Shown here: positions 18,648-26,356 of the stretch, in pieces
Position numbering within the stretch: the first letter of the stretch is position 1
Layout: each line of letters starts with the position of its first letter
Assembly: GCA_018266055.1 (NCBI GenBank)
Contig: JAFDYT010000008.1
Location: forward strand, 28,862 to 92,861
Origin: Bacteroidota bacterium
GTDB taxonomy: Bacteria > Bacteroidota > Bacteroidia > Cytophagales > Cyclobacteriaceae
Direction: 5' to 3'
DNA: 64,000 nucleotides
The notes under the pieces: model-generated
Told to the model about the DNA's origin: nothing
Databases searched by the model: none
The model's input: only the letters and a program-made list of their open reading frames with translations
Position numbers and translations under genes: made by a program

Positions 18648-19747
18648 AGTTCATCACCGAATTCCGCGATGCGGCCCTGGTAAAAAATTACCTCGACCAG
18701 CTCACTGAGATTACGACGCGCCCATGGACAATCATGGAGATTTGCGGCGGGCAAACGCACAGTCTTGTGAAGAATGGCATCCTCGAAATGCTTCCGAAAA
18801 AAATTACGATGGTGCATGGGCCAGGTTGCCCGGTGTGCGTCACGCCTATTGGGATTATTGATGAAGCCGTCCACCTCGTAAAAGATGAAAATGTAATTCT
18901 CTGCTCGTTTGGCGATATGCTTCGCGTGCCGGGTTCTGATAAAAACTTACTGGAAGCAAAAGCCAACGGCGGCGACGTCCGCATTGTGTACTCGCCGCTC
19001 GAAGCCGTGTCGATTGCTCAGAAAAACCCACATCGTCAGGTTGTGTTTTTTGCAGTTGGTTTTGAAACAACAGCTCCCGCCAACGCGCTGTCGGTAGTGC
19101 AAGCCGATAAACTGGGATTAAAAAACTACAGCATCCTCGCTTCGCACGTGCTGGTTCCTCCGGCGATGGAAGCGATACTCGCCGACCCTGAAACGCGCAT
19201 CGACGCTTTTCTCGCGGCAGGTCACGTTTGCACGATCATGGGCATGGAAGAATATTATCCGGTAGCTGAAAAATTTCATACGCCTATCGTGGTCACGGGC
19301 TTTGAGCCTGTGGATTTGCTTCAGGGGATTTTGATGGCTGTGCGTCAACTGGAAAGTGGAATCGCGAAAGTAGAAAACCAATATGCGCGTGTGGTGCTGC
19401 GCGAAGGCAATGTGCTGGCGCAACAAACAATCCACGAAGTATTCGACGTGGCCGACCGCAAATGGCGTGGCATTGGCACGATTCCGATGAGCGGATACGA
19501 AGTGAAAGAGAGTTACAAAGATTTTAACGCGCGGCGTAAATTCAACCTTGACTTTCAAGCCACAAAGGAAAACCCCGAATGCATCTCTGGCGATATTATG
19601 AAAGGCTTGAAGAAGCCGATTCAATGCCCTATGTTCGGAACCAAATGCAAACCTGAGCACCCACTCGGTGCGCCGATGGTGAGCAGTGAAGGGGCGTGCG
19701 CTGCGTACTATCAATATGCGGAAAACAAAAACCTGGCGGAGGTTTAA
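18644..19747 (+). CDS. hypD: Hydrogenase iron-centre assembly protein HypD
   Basis: The 367-residue [4Fe-4S] protein is the scaffold on which Fe(CN)2CO is built with HypC. The motif [15 protein letters not shown] near residue 25 and [10 protein letters not shown] near 55 carry the conserved cysteines. The four C-terminal cluster cysteines fall in [16 protein letters not shown] and EGACAAYY. Its ATG overlaps the hypC stop by four bases. Confidence 0.97.
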   Translation: MKFITEFRDAALVKNYLDQLTEITTRPWTIMEICGGQTHSLVKNGILEMLPKKITMVHGPGCPVCVTPIGIIDEAVHLVKDENVILCSFGDMLRVPGSDKNLLEAKANGGDVRIVYSPLEAVSIAQKNPHRQVVFFAVGFETTAPANALSVVQADKLGLKNYSILASHVLVPPAMEAILADPETRIDAFLAAGHVCTIMGMEEYYPVAEKFHTPIVVTGFEPVDLLQGILMAVRQLESGIAKVENQYARVVLREGNVLAQQTIHEVFDVADRKWRGIGTIPMSGYEVKESYKDFNARRKFNLDFQATKENPECISGDIMKGLKKPIQCPMFGTKCKPEHPLGAPMVSSEGACAAYYQYAENKNLAEV

Positions 19748-19759
19748 AAAAATACGTTT

Positions 19760-20833
19760 ATGGTGATGAGCGAAAAAGAGAATCAGAAAATATCAGTGCA
19801 GTTGAGTTGCCCGATGCCCAAACTTGATTTTGATGTGATCACCATGGGCCATGGCAGCGGCGGGTTGCTCACGCATCGCCTGCTGAACTCTGGCGTTTTT
19901 TCTTTGCTTAAAAATGAGCACCTCGACCAGCAGCACGACGGAGCTTCGCTGAATCTTACCGGCCGTACTGCCTTTACTACCGACAGCTACGTAATAGCAC
20001 CCATTTTTTTCCCCGGCGGGAATATAGGGGAGTTGGCGATTAATGGTTCAGTGAATGATCTCGCCATGTGTGGCGCCATTCCAAAATATTTGTCGCTGAG
20101 TTTTATTCTCGAAGAAGGCCTTCGCATGGAGGACTTCTGGGAGATACTTGTCGCTATAAAAGCCGCCAGTGATAAAGCGGGTGTGAAAATCGTAACCGGC
20201 GACACCAAAGTGGTCGAGAAAGGAAAAGGCGATCAGATCTTTATTAACACGAGTGGCATCGGCGAGATTCACCCGAAGGCTAACATTCATTTCAGCAACA
20301 TTAAACCGGGCGATAAAATTATAATCAGCGGCCAGATGGCTACGCACGGCATCGCTATTTTGTCGCAGCGCAATGGACTTGAGTTTGAAACGACCATTCA
20401 AAGTGATACAGCGGCATTGAATCATGCAGTGAAACAGATTCTCGATGCCGAAGGCGATGCTGTTCATTTTCTTCGCGACCCCACGCGCGGCGGAGTAGCC
20501 ACCGTACTGAATGAAATAGCGGAGCAAACTCACCTTGGCGTAGAACTTCAACATCAGCATTTCCCCGTAGACGAGCAGGTGCTTGGTGCTTGTGAGATGC
20601 TCGGCCTCGACCCGCTTTACGTTGCCAACGAGGGAATCTTTATCGCCATAGTCGATGCGAAAAAGGCCGACAGCATACTTTCAATAATACGTCGGACAGA
20701 AGTGGGTGAAAATGCTGCGATAATCGGGTCTATTGTTGCCGACCATCCACGCCAGGTGATTTCCTCCAGCCCGGCCGGCGGACGACGTGTGGTGAGTTAC
20801 CTTGTCGGCGAGCAGCTTCCTCGCATCTGCTGA
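19760..20833 (+). CDS. hypE: Hydrogenase maturation protein HypE
   Basis: The 357-residue PurM/AIR-synthase-like ATPase dehydrates the S-carbamoyl group to a cyano ligand. It ends exactly in PRIC, the invariant C-terminal cysteine-containing tail that carries thiocyanate. GHGSGG near residue 31 and FTTDSYVIAPIFFPGG are family motifs. ATG 19760 or 19766 could be the start (MVMSEKEN). It is the last hyp gene, which makes the set hypABFCDE complete. Confidence 0.97.
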   Translation: MVMSEKENQKISVQLSCPMPKLDFDVITMGHGSGGLLTHRLLNSGVFSLLKNEHLDQQHDGASLNLTGRTAFTTDSYVIAPIFFPGGNIGELAINGSVNDLAMCGAIPKYLSLSFILEEGLRMEDFWEILVAIKAASDKAGVKIVTGDTKVVEKGKGDQIFINTSGIGEIHPKANIHFSNIKPGDKIIISGQMATHGIAILSQRNGLEFETTIQSDTAALNHAVKQILDAEGDAVHFLRDPTRGGVATVLNEIAEQTHLGVELQHQHFPVDEQVLGACEMLGLDPLYVANEGIFIAIVDAKKADSILSIIRRTEVGENAAIIGSIVADHPRQVISSSPAGGRRVVSYLVGEQLPRIC

Positions 20834-20881
20834 AAAACCGGTCATCTCTTTTCGTTTGGTGTAGTTCGCATTTGTGCCGAT

Positions 20882-20901
20882 GTTTGCTAATCATCAGCAA
20901 A
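20882..20901. repeat. Perfect inverted repeat between hypE and the lipoprotein gene
   Basis: GTTTGCT and AGCAAAC form a perfect 7-bp stem around a 6-base spacer, ending 7 bases before the ATG at 20909. There is no following T run, so it is not a classic terminator. It could be an operator or an RNA hairpin that separates the lipoprotein gene from the hyp transcript. Confidence 0.4.
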
Positions 20902-20908
20902 CCCGACC

Positions 20909-22636
20909 ATGATACGATCACACTCATTTTTTAACTGGCTCATATTCCTTTCGCTAATTCTTACCGCCTGTACTGAAAAGGAAAAGCCGACAGTGCAAAT
21001 TACTATCGATCGAATCGCATTGATGCCTGATCAGCCTCAGCCGTTCAAGATGATCGACTGGCGTGAAAAGGCGCAAAGCTTTGACCGCTATGTGTTTGAC
21101 ACAACACTTACCGGAGAATACAGACCGTTTCTATGGACCGATGATTCAAAAAGAAATTTTAAACAGAATACGGTGGGAATGTTCACGACCATTGGCGATG
21201 TGCGACAAGGGCCTAAGGGCAATAAAGAATTTCACGAAGCGCTTTGCGCGATGGGCGCAGTGCTTGGCGCAGGTCTGACGGGCATCGACAAAACCAATCA
21301 GAACGGGCGCAACTATGTGAAGATGGTGCAGAATTATTTCAACGCCGACAACGGTTGGAATATCATGATGGACAATACCAATCCTGCGGTAGCAAAACTC
21401 GGTGGCGGCTATGGCCGTGATTGGTGGTACGATGTGTTTCCCAACGTTTTGTTTTATGGACTCTGCGAATTGTACCCCAACGTGCCGCGGGCCGATAGCC
21501 TACAGCATATTATCGCCGAGCAATTCTTTAAAGCCGACTCGGTGCTTAAAGGCAACTACAATTATTCGTATTTTGATTACAGCAAGATGACCGGCAAGGT
21601 AAACAACATTCCGCACCAGCAGGATGCAGCCGCGGGCCATGCGTATGTGTTGCTGTGCGCCTACGAGAAATTTCACGACGAACGCTACTTGCACGGAGCC
21701 ATGTCGGCAATGGATGCTTTTGCTAATCAGAAAGAGAGTCGGTTTTATGAAGTGCTCATGCCGTTTGGTGCGCTTGTAGCAGCGCGCCTGAATGCAGAGT
21801 ATGGCACGCATTACGACGTAAAGAAAATTCTCTACTGGACCTTTGAGGGATGCAAAGCAAGCGATGGCCGGACAGGCTGGGGCGTCATTGCCGAGCGGTG
21901 GGGCGACTACGATGTACACGGCTTGCAAGGAAGCATTACTGATGGAGGTGGCTATGCCTTCCTGATGAATTCATTTGACCTGGCCTGGCCGCTCGTGCCG
22001 ATGGTTCGCTACGATAGCCGTTATGCAACAACCATTGGCAAGTGGATGCTCAACGTGACCAACGCCGCGCGACTTTGTTATCCTTATGAAATCGACGATC
22101 AGCATCAATGGCTGCCGGAAAAAAAAGATATCACCAAAAATGTGATTGCGTACGAAGGCCTTCGCAAGGAGGATTATGTGTACAAGAAGCCCGCACTGAA
22201 AGGCGTAAGCCCTGTAGCCCTTGGCGATGGACCGCAATGGGTGAAAGGCCAGCCGGAGATTTCGATGTTCAGCTTATATAGTTCGGCACAGGTGGGAATT
22301 TTTGGCGCACTGGTGAAGAGGACCAACGTCGAAAAGATCCTTCAGATCAATTGCAACGCTACCGACTTTTACGCAAAGAAGTCCTTTCCCACATTCTTGT
22401 ATTACAATTCATATGGGGAAACAAAAGAAGTTTGTTATCAGCATGAATCATCTTCCCGTGTCCACTTGTATGACGCACTGCGGCATGAACTCGTTGCCAC
22501 GAATGTAAATGAGCAGGGCTGCTTTTCAATTCCTCCCAAATCAGCGGCGTTAATTGTGGTGTTACCTGCAGGAAGCCGCATTCAAAAGAAAGACAAGGTT
22601 TATGTGGTGAGTGATACGGTGATCGCTTACGAGTAA
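20909..22636 (+). CDS. Large lipoprotein of unknown function, probable helical-toroid fold
   Basis: The 575-residue protein has a lipobox LTAC with the modified cysteine near residue 21. I do not recognise the family. The middle shows repeated amphipathic helices with aromatic/histidine motifs (QDAAAGHAYVLLCAYEKFHD, GYAFLMNSFDLAW, MLNVTNAARLCYPYEID) like six-hairpin glycosidase-type proteins. The last 130 residues look beta-rich. A sugar-binding or sugar-cleaving role is an inference only. It follows hypE by 75 bases on the same strand but has no evident link to hydrogen metabolism. It ends 5 bases before the convergent safE-like gene. Confidence 0.65.
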   Translation: MIRSHSFFNWLIFLSLILTACTEKEKPTVQITIDRIALMPDQPQPFKMIDWREKAQSFDRYVFDTTLTGEYRPFLWTDDSKRNFKQNTVGMFTTIGDVRQGPKGNKEFHEALCAMGAVLGAGLTGIDKTNQNGRNYVKMVQNYFNADNGWNIMMDNTNPAVAKLGGGYGRDWWYDVFPNVLFYGLCELYPNVPRADSLQHIIAEQFFKADSVLKGNYNYSYFDYSKMTGKVNNIPHQQDAAAGHAYVLLCAYEKFHDERYLHGAMSAMDAFANQKESRFYEVLMPFGALVAARLNAEYGTHYDVKKILYWTFEGCKASDGRTGWGVIAERWGDYDVHGLQGSITDGGGYAFLMNSFDLAWPLVPMVRYDSRYATTIGKWMLNVTNAARLCYPYEIDDQHQWLPEKKDITKNVIAYEGLRKEDYVYKKPALKGVSPVALGDGPQWVKGQPEISMFSLYSSAQVGIFGALVKRTNVEKILQINCNATDFYAKKSFPTFLYYNSYGETKEVCYQHESSSRVHLYDALRHELVATNVNEQGCFSIPPKSAALIVVLPAGSRIQKKDKVYVVSDTVIAYE

Positions 22637-22641
22637 GTCGC

Positions 22642-23319
22642 TTACTTACAGATTACGCCTGAATTGGATGTTACCATTTGATCGCTGTGATGCGGATGAA
22701 CATACCACACGCGGAACAGCAATAGGCAACCAATGGCGATCATGGCTATTTTTGAAAACCTGCCCAGCGAAAAAGGATTCTTTAAGAATGCAATATTGAG
22801 TAATCGCGTAAAGCCAACCATAACCGGCCAAGTGCCCAGACCAAAAAAGATCATGAATAGAAATCCTTCGGAAGCCGAAGGTAAAATCAAACAGGCCGAC
22901 AGAGCCAGGTAGGTGAGCCCGCAGGGAAGAAGTCCATTGATCATCCCAAGCGTGAATGTGGTGAAAGAGGATTTCTGTTGAAGCACTTTGCCGAATATCT
23001 TCTTTAGGTAGGACGTGAATTTGACAACCCACGCTCCGAGATATGGAACTTGTGTGCCGAACAATCCGGCCCCGATTAAAAGAAAGGCAACTCCCAAAAC
23101 AATGGAGATCGTCTGCTGATACGGAGCGAGATGAAGGGCAGAGCCAAACGTAGCAGCCAGCGCGCCAAGCAGCGCATAGATTAGTATGCGTCCGCTGTTA
23201 TAAAGTATTCCGGAAAGGAGAAAGGGTTTTTTGTTAGTTACGGCCACGGCCAATGGGCTGCACATTCCTGCGCAATGCAGGCTTCCTGCCAATCCCATTA
23301 TCAGAGCCGTATAAAACAT
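22642..23319 (-). CDS. TauE/SafE-like (UreH/DsbD-type) membrane protein at the end of the cco operon
   Basis: The 225-residue protein has about six membrane helices. ATG 23319 is chosen over an upstream in-frame start at 23370 because it overlaps the ccoH stop by one base (TGATG) and gives the family start LIMGLAGSLHCAGMCSPLAV. The HCAGMC motif is common in this family and could bind a metal or form a redox pair. Members are often found with cbb3 genes in Bacteroidota. The name sulfite exporter is inherited and probably misleading; a role in copper or redox handling during oxidase assembly is an inference from position. Confidence 0.85.
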   Translation of the reverse strand: MFYTALIMGLAGSLHCAGMCSPLAVAVTNKKPFLLSGILYNSGRILIYALLGALAATFGSALHLAPYQQTISIVLGVAFLLIGAGLFGTQVPYLGAWVVKFTSYLKKIFGKVLQQKSSFTTFTLGMINGLLPCGLTYLALSACLILPSASEGFLFMIFFGLGTWPVMVGFTRLLNIAFLKNPFSLGRFSKIAMIAIGCLLLFRVWYVHPHHSDQMVTSNSGVICK

Positions 23320-23744
23320 CAGAGTACAATTTGCTTCTCGATGAAGTATTCTTTGTTGTTGGCAGTCCACGACAGTGAAGCGCGATACAAGCCGGGTTCC
23401 CAGTTTCCTAGATTAAATTCCTGCGTAGCCTGATCAGGCTGTAAGGAAAACTCACGATCCAGTTTGATATTTGAAGGGCGCTGAATTTTTAGCGTTCCTT
23501 TCTGCGCAGCATCGTCATTAGTAAAAGAAACTTTGATGCTTCCATTGGTTACTTCAATCGCAGGCTGATGAGCCAGGTGATTGGCGTTGTTCATCTTGTC
23601 AAGCTTCTGCTGGTATTGAAGTTCGTCCTGATAATACTCTTTGGACACAAGATTGACGTCTTGCCGAACGCAAACAGTTACCAGCGTGCCGATGAAGGCG
23701 GCGAAGAAGATAAATGCTACTACAATCCATTTCCCGAAATTCAT
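23319..23744 (-). CDS. ccoH: cbb3 oxidase assembly protein CcoH (FixH)
   Basis: The 141-residue protein has one N-terminal membrane helix (WIVVAFIFFAAFIGTLVTVCV) and a periplasmic domain, with the FixH hallmark SKEYYQDELQYQQKLDK just after the helix. It is needed for stable assembly of cbb3 oxidase. Its start overlaps the ccoG stop by 3 bases and its stop overlaps the next start by one base, so the three genes are translationally coupled. Confidence 0.93.
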   Translation of the reverse strand: MNFGKWIVVAFIFFAAFIGTLVTVCVRQDVNLVSKEYYQDELQYQQKLDKMNNANHLAHQPAIEVTNGSIKVSFTNDDAAQKGTLKIQRPSNIKLDREFSLQPDQATQEFNLGNWEPGLYRASLSWTANNKEYFIEKQIVL

Positions 23745-25183
23745 ATGCGTTTTTTTAAGGGTCCTATAAATTTAACTTTATTCGTGATGATTTTCTTACC
23801 GTTTTCATATACACCCAACTGCACGATAGTTTTTGTGGAGGTGATTAATTCAGGCGGAAGTTTGATCATGTAAAGACCTTTTAGGATACCTTCCTTCGGA
23901 ACGACAATCTCCGGACCGCCCACGCGCATGAAGGTGGCTCCGGCTGGTGATTCGATCTTTAGCTCCAGCGGCACATCCTTGAAGGTCTTGTTGATGAACT
24001 CAATGTTGTAAAGGTTGGTAATCTGCCCGTCGTCGGTTTTGGAATACAGGGTGCCGGGTGCTTTCAGGGCCGTCATTTCGATATCGGCGCGGGTAAAGAT
24101 GAAGAAACTTAAAAGGCTGAGCAGCGCGATCAATACCACCGAATATCCGGCTACGCGAGGCGTGAACAATTTTACTTTACCGTCTTTGATGGAATTGTAA
24201 GACGCATAGCGGATCAGTCCTTTTGGCTTGTTGATCTTCACCATGACGTCGTCGCAGGCGTCTATGCAGGCGGTGCAATTCACACACTCTAACTGCGTAC
24301 CGTTGCGGATGTCAATACCGGTAGGGCAGACGTGCACACAAAGTTTGCAGTCGATGCAGTCGCCATGTTTTTCTTGCTGTGGCTGTGATTTTTTCAGTTT
24401 CGACCGTGGTTCCCCGCGCAGCCAATCGTAGGCAACCAGAATAGAATCTTTTACAAGCAATACACTTTGTAGTCTTCCATACGGACAAACTACAGTACAC
24501 GCTTGTTCGCGGAAGCGCGCATAAACTCCATAAAAAATTACGGAGAAGGCTGTGAGCCCCAAGAAACCTGCGATGTGCTCGGTCGGCGACTGTGTGATGA
24601 TTTTTTCTACTTCGTCAATCCCGATCAAATAGGCCATCACCGTGTGTGCAATCGATACCGAGATGAGGATGAAGAGGAAATGCTTGAAAATATTTCGTGC
24701 CGCTTTGTTGAATGTCATAGGCGCGGCCTTCAGTTTGCGTGCATTGTTGGCATCGCCTTCGAGCCAATATTCAATCTTGCGGAAGACCATTTCCATGAAC
24801 AGTGTTTGCGGGCAGGCCCATCCGCACCAGATGCGCCCGAAGGCCACGGTGAAGAGAATGACAAACACAAAGAAGGTGATGGCCGAAAGCGCGAGCAGGA
24901 AAAAATCCTGTGGCCAGAATACCTGACCAAACAGGATAAATTTTCTTTCGAAGATATTAAAAAGGATGAACGGGTGGCCGTTCATCCTTATAAAAGGTCC
25001 AGTGAAAAGTAAAGCGAGAAACAGAATGCTTAGCGCGACACGCCAGCGATGATGCACCCCGGTTGGCTTCTTGGGATAGAGCCAAACTCTTTTCCCCTCA
25101 GCATCAACGGTGGAAATGGTATTGCGAAACTCATCGTCAAATTGATATAATGTTTCGTCATGGTTTACTTCTGCTTCTTTCAT
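23741..25183 (-). CDS. ccoG: cbb3 oxidase accessory iron-sulfur protein CcoG (FixG/RdxA)
   Basis: The 480-residue protein has several membrane helices and two ferredoxin-like [4Fe-4S] motifs, CIDCKLCVHVCPTGID and CVNCTACIDACDD (about 278-315). WCGWACPQTLFMEMVFRKIE is a strong family marker. The C-terminal domain is immunoglobulin-like (FixG_C). CcoG has been reported to reduce copper for the oxidase CuB site. ATG 25183 is preferred to an in-frame GTG at 25198. It lies between ccoP and ccoH. Confidence 0.95.
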   Translation of the reverse strand: MKEAEVNHDETLYQFDDEFRNTISTVDAEGKRVWLYPKKPTGVHHRWRVALSILFLALLFTGPFIRMNGHPFILFNIFERKFILFGQVFWPQDFFLLALSAITFFVFVILFTVAFGRIWCGWACPQTLFMEMVFRKIEYWLEGDANNARKLKAAPMTFNKAARNIFKHFLFILISVSIAHTVMAYLIGIDEVEKIITQSPTEHIAGFLGLTAFSVIFYGVYARFREQACTVVCPYGRLQSVLLVKDSILVAYDWLRGEPRSKLKKSQPQQEKHGDCIDCKLCVHVCPTGIDIRNGTQLECVNCTACIDACDDVMVKINKPKGLIRYASYNSIKDGKVKLFTPRVAGYSVVLIALLSLLSFFIFTRADIEMTALKAPGTLYSKTDDGQITNLYNIEFINKTFKDVPLELKIESPAGATFMRVGGPEIVVPKEGILKGLYMIKLPPELITSTKTIVQLGVYENGKKIITNKVKFIGPLKKRI

Positions 25184-25219
25184 CACTTTCACTTTCACAT
25201 TATTAACTACTACTAATTC

Positions 25220-26143
25220 TTACAATGAGGACTGTGTTTTTACAGAGTCGGCTTTGGCAGGCTCTGCTGCTTTTACTTCTGGTTTATACAAATCGCCTTC
25301 TGGTTTTTTGCCGTTGGCTGGCTTTGAACCTTGTAGTGTAAGCACATAGCTCGCCACATTGCGAATGGCCTCAGGGCTCATCACGGCTCCCCAGGCTACC
25401 ATGTTGGTGCCAGGCACACCGTTGGTCACTACGTGAAAGAGGTTCTTGATGTCTCCACCATGTTTCCAGTATTCGTCGGTCAGGTTAGGGCCGATGTCGC
25501 CACCACCATCTTTGCGATGACATGACGCGCAGGTGTTCAGGAAGGTCGTCTTTCCATTGGCAAGATCGGCAGCATCTGTAGTTACGGTCACTGTAGCTTC
25601 GTCAATCTTAGGGCCAGGGTTGGCAGCTTTGATTTTTTGAAGCTCAGCATTGGCGGCTGCCACTTCACTGTCGTATTCGCTTTTTGAAAGCGGGAACGAA
25701 TTGAATACGTGGTAGGCCAGCAGGTAAAGGATACCCCACACGATAGCGCCATAGAACAACGCTTTCCACCACGGTGGCAAGTGGTTGTCAAGTTCTTTGA
25801 TACCATCATAGTTGTGATCTAACACCAGTGTGGCTTCTTTTTCTTCGGGAACAAATCCGTTGATGCTGGTCCAGAACTTGCTCCACATCGAAGGCTCCGG
25901 TTTGTAAGCAATGCCCAGTTTCTCAGCGCGATCTCTGGCTGCGCTGTCAGCGAGTGCGCGGATCACAGTTAAAAGGTAGATCAGCACGATCAGCACCAAA
26001 ATGGATACCACAAAGATGAATCCGACAACTAGGTAAAACTTGGTCATCTGATCATCTCCGGCAGCAGGTGCCGCGGCTGTTTGTGCCTGGCTGGCCAGCG
26101 AGGCGCCAAGCATGGACAGGAATAGAAATAATATGCGTTTCAT
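25220..26143 (-). CDS. ccoP: cbb3 oxidase subunit III CcoP, mono-haem form
   Basis: The 307-residue protein has a signal-like N terminus and a helix (about 30-60), then the CcoP segment LPPWWKALFYGAIVWGILYL (about 125-145) as second helix, then one cytochrome c domain with CASCH near residue 206 and a methionine ligand region. Proteobacterial CcoP has two CxxCH sites; only one is present here, as in many Bacteroidota. It shuttles electrons to the catalytic subunit. The start overlaps the ccoQ stop by four bases. Confidence 0.95.
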   Translation of the reverse strand: MKRILFLFLSMLGASLASQAQTAAAPAAGDDQMTKFYLVVGFIFVVSILVLIVLIYLLTVIRALADSAARDRAEKLGIAYKPEPSMWSKFWTSINGFVPEEKEATLVLDHNYDGIKELDNHLPPWWKALFYGAIVWGILYLLAYHVFNSFPLSKSEYDSEVAAANAELQKIKAANPGPKIDEATVTVTTDAADLANGKTTFLNTCASCHRKDGGGDIGPNLTDEYWKHGGDIKNLFHVVTNGVPGTNMVAWGAVMSPEAIRNVASYVLTLQGSKPANGKKPEGDLYKPEVKAAEPAKADSVKTQSSL

Positions 26144-26337
26144 AAAGAGGTTGAATTAGAAGGTTGAATTGAATTACTGCCATCGTCTAATGGCTTTTCG
26201 CTCATTTCGTGAATGAAGCCGCGGTCAACCGTTACGGTGTACCACAAAAGGATCAGAAAGAAAAGGAAGAAGATGACAAACGAGATGACAGGCCAAATCT
26301 GAACGTTGTCGATGCTTTGCAATATTTCTTTGTACAT
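26140..26337 (-). CDS. ccoQ: cbb3 oxidase subunit CcoQ-like small membrane protein
   Basis: The 65-residue protein starts at ATG 26337 (MYKEILQSIDNVQIWP). The longer open frame upstream runs into the ccoNO 3' end and lacks protein character. One membrane helix (about 15-38, VISFVIFFLFFLILLWYTV) and a charged tail fit CcoQ, which stabilises the complex. It lies between ccoNO and ccoP, overlapping the latter by four bases. Confidence 0.88.
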   Translation of the reverse strand: MYKEILQSIDNVQIWPVISFVIFFLFFLILLWYTVTVDRGFIHEMSEKPLDDGSNSIQPSNSTSL

Positions 26338-26356
26338 AACTTTTCTTTTTGAAGTG

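Noticed and set aside
19118-19714. 198-codon leftward frame opposite hypD
   Set aside because: Shadow of the hypD codons; histidine- and arginine-rich composition with no domain.
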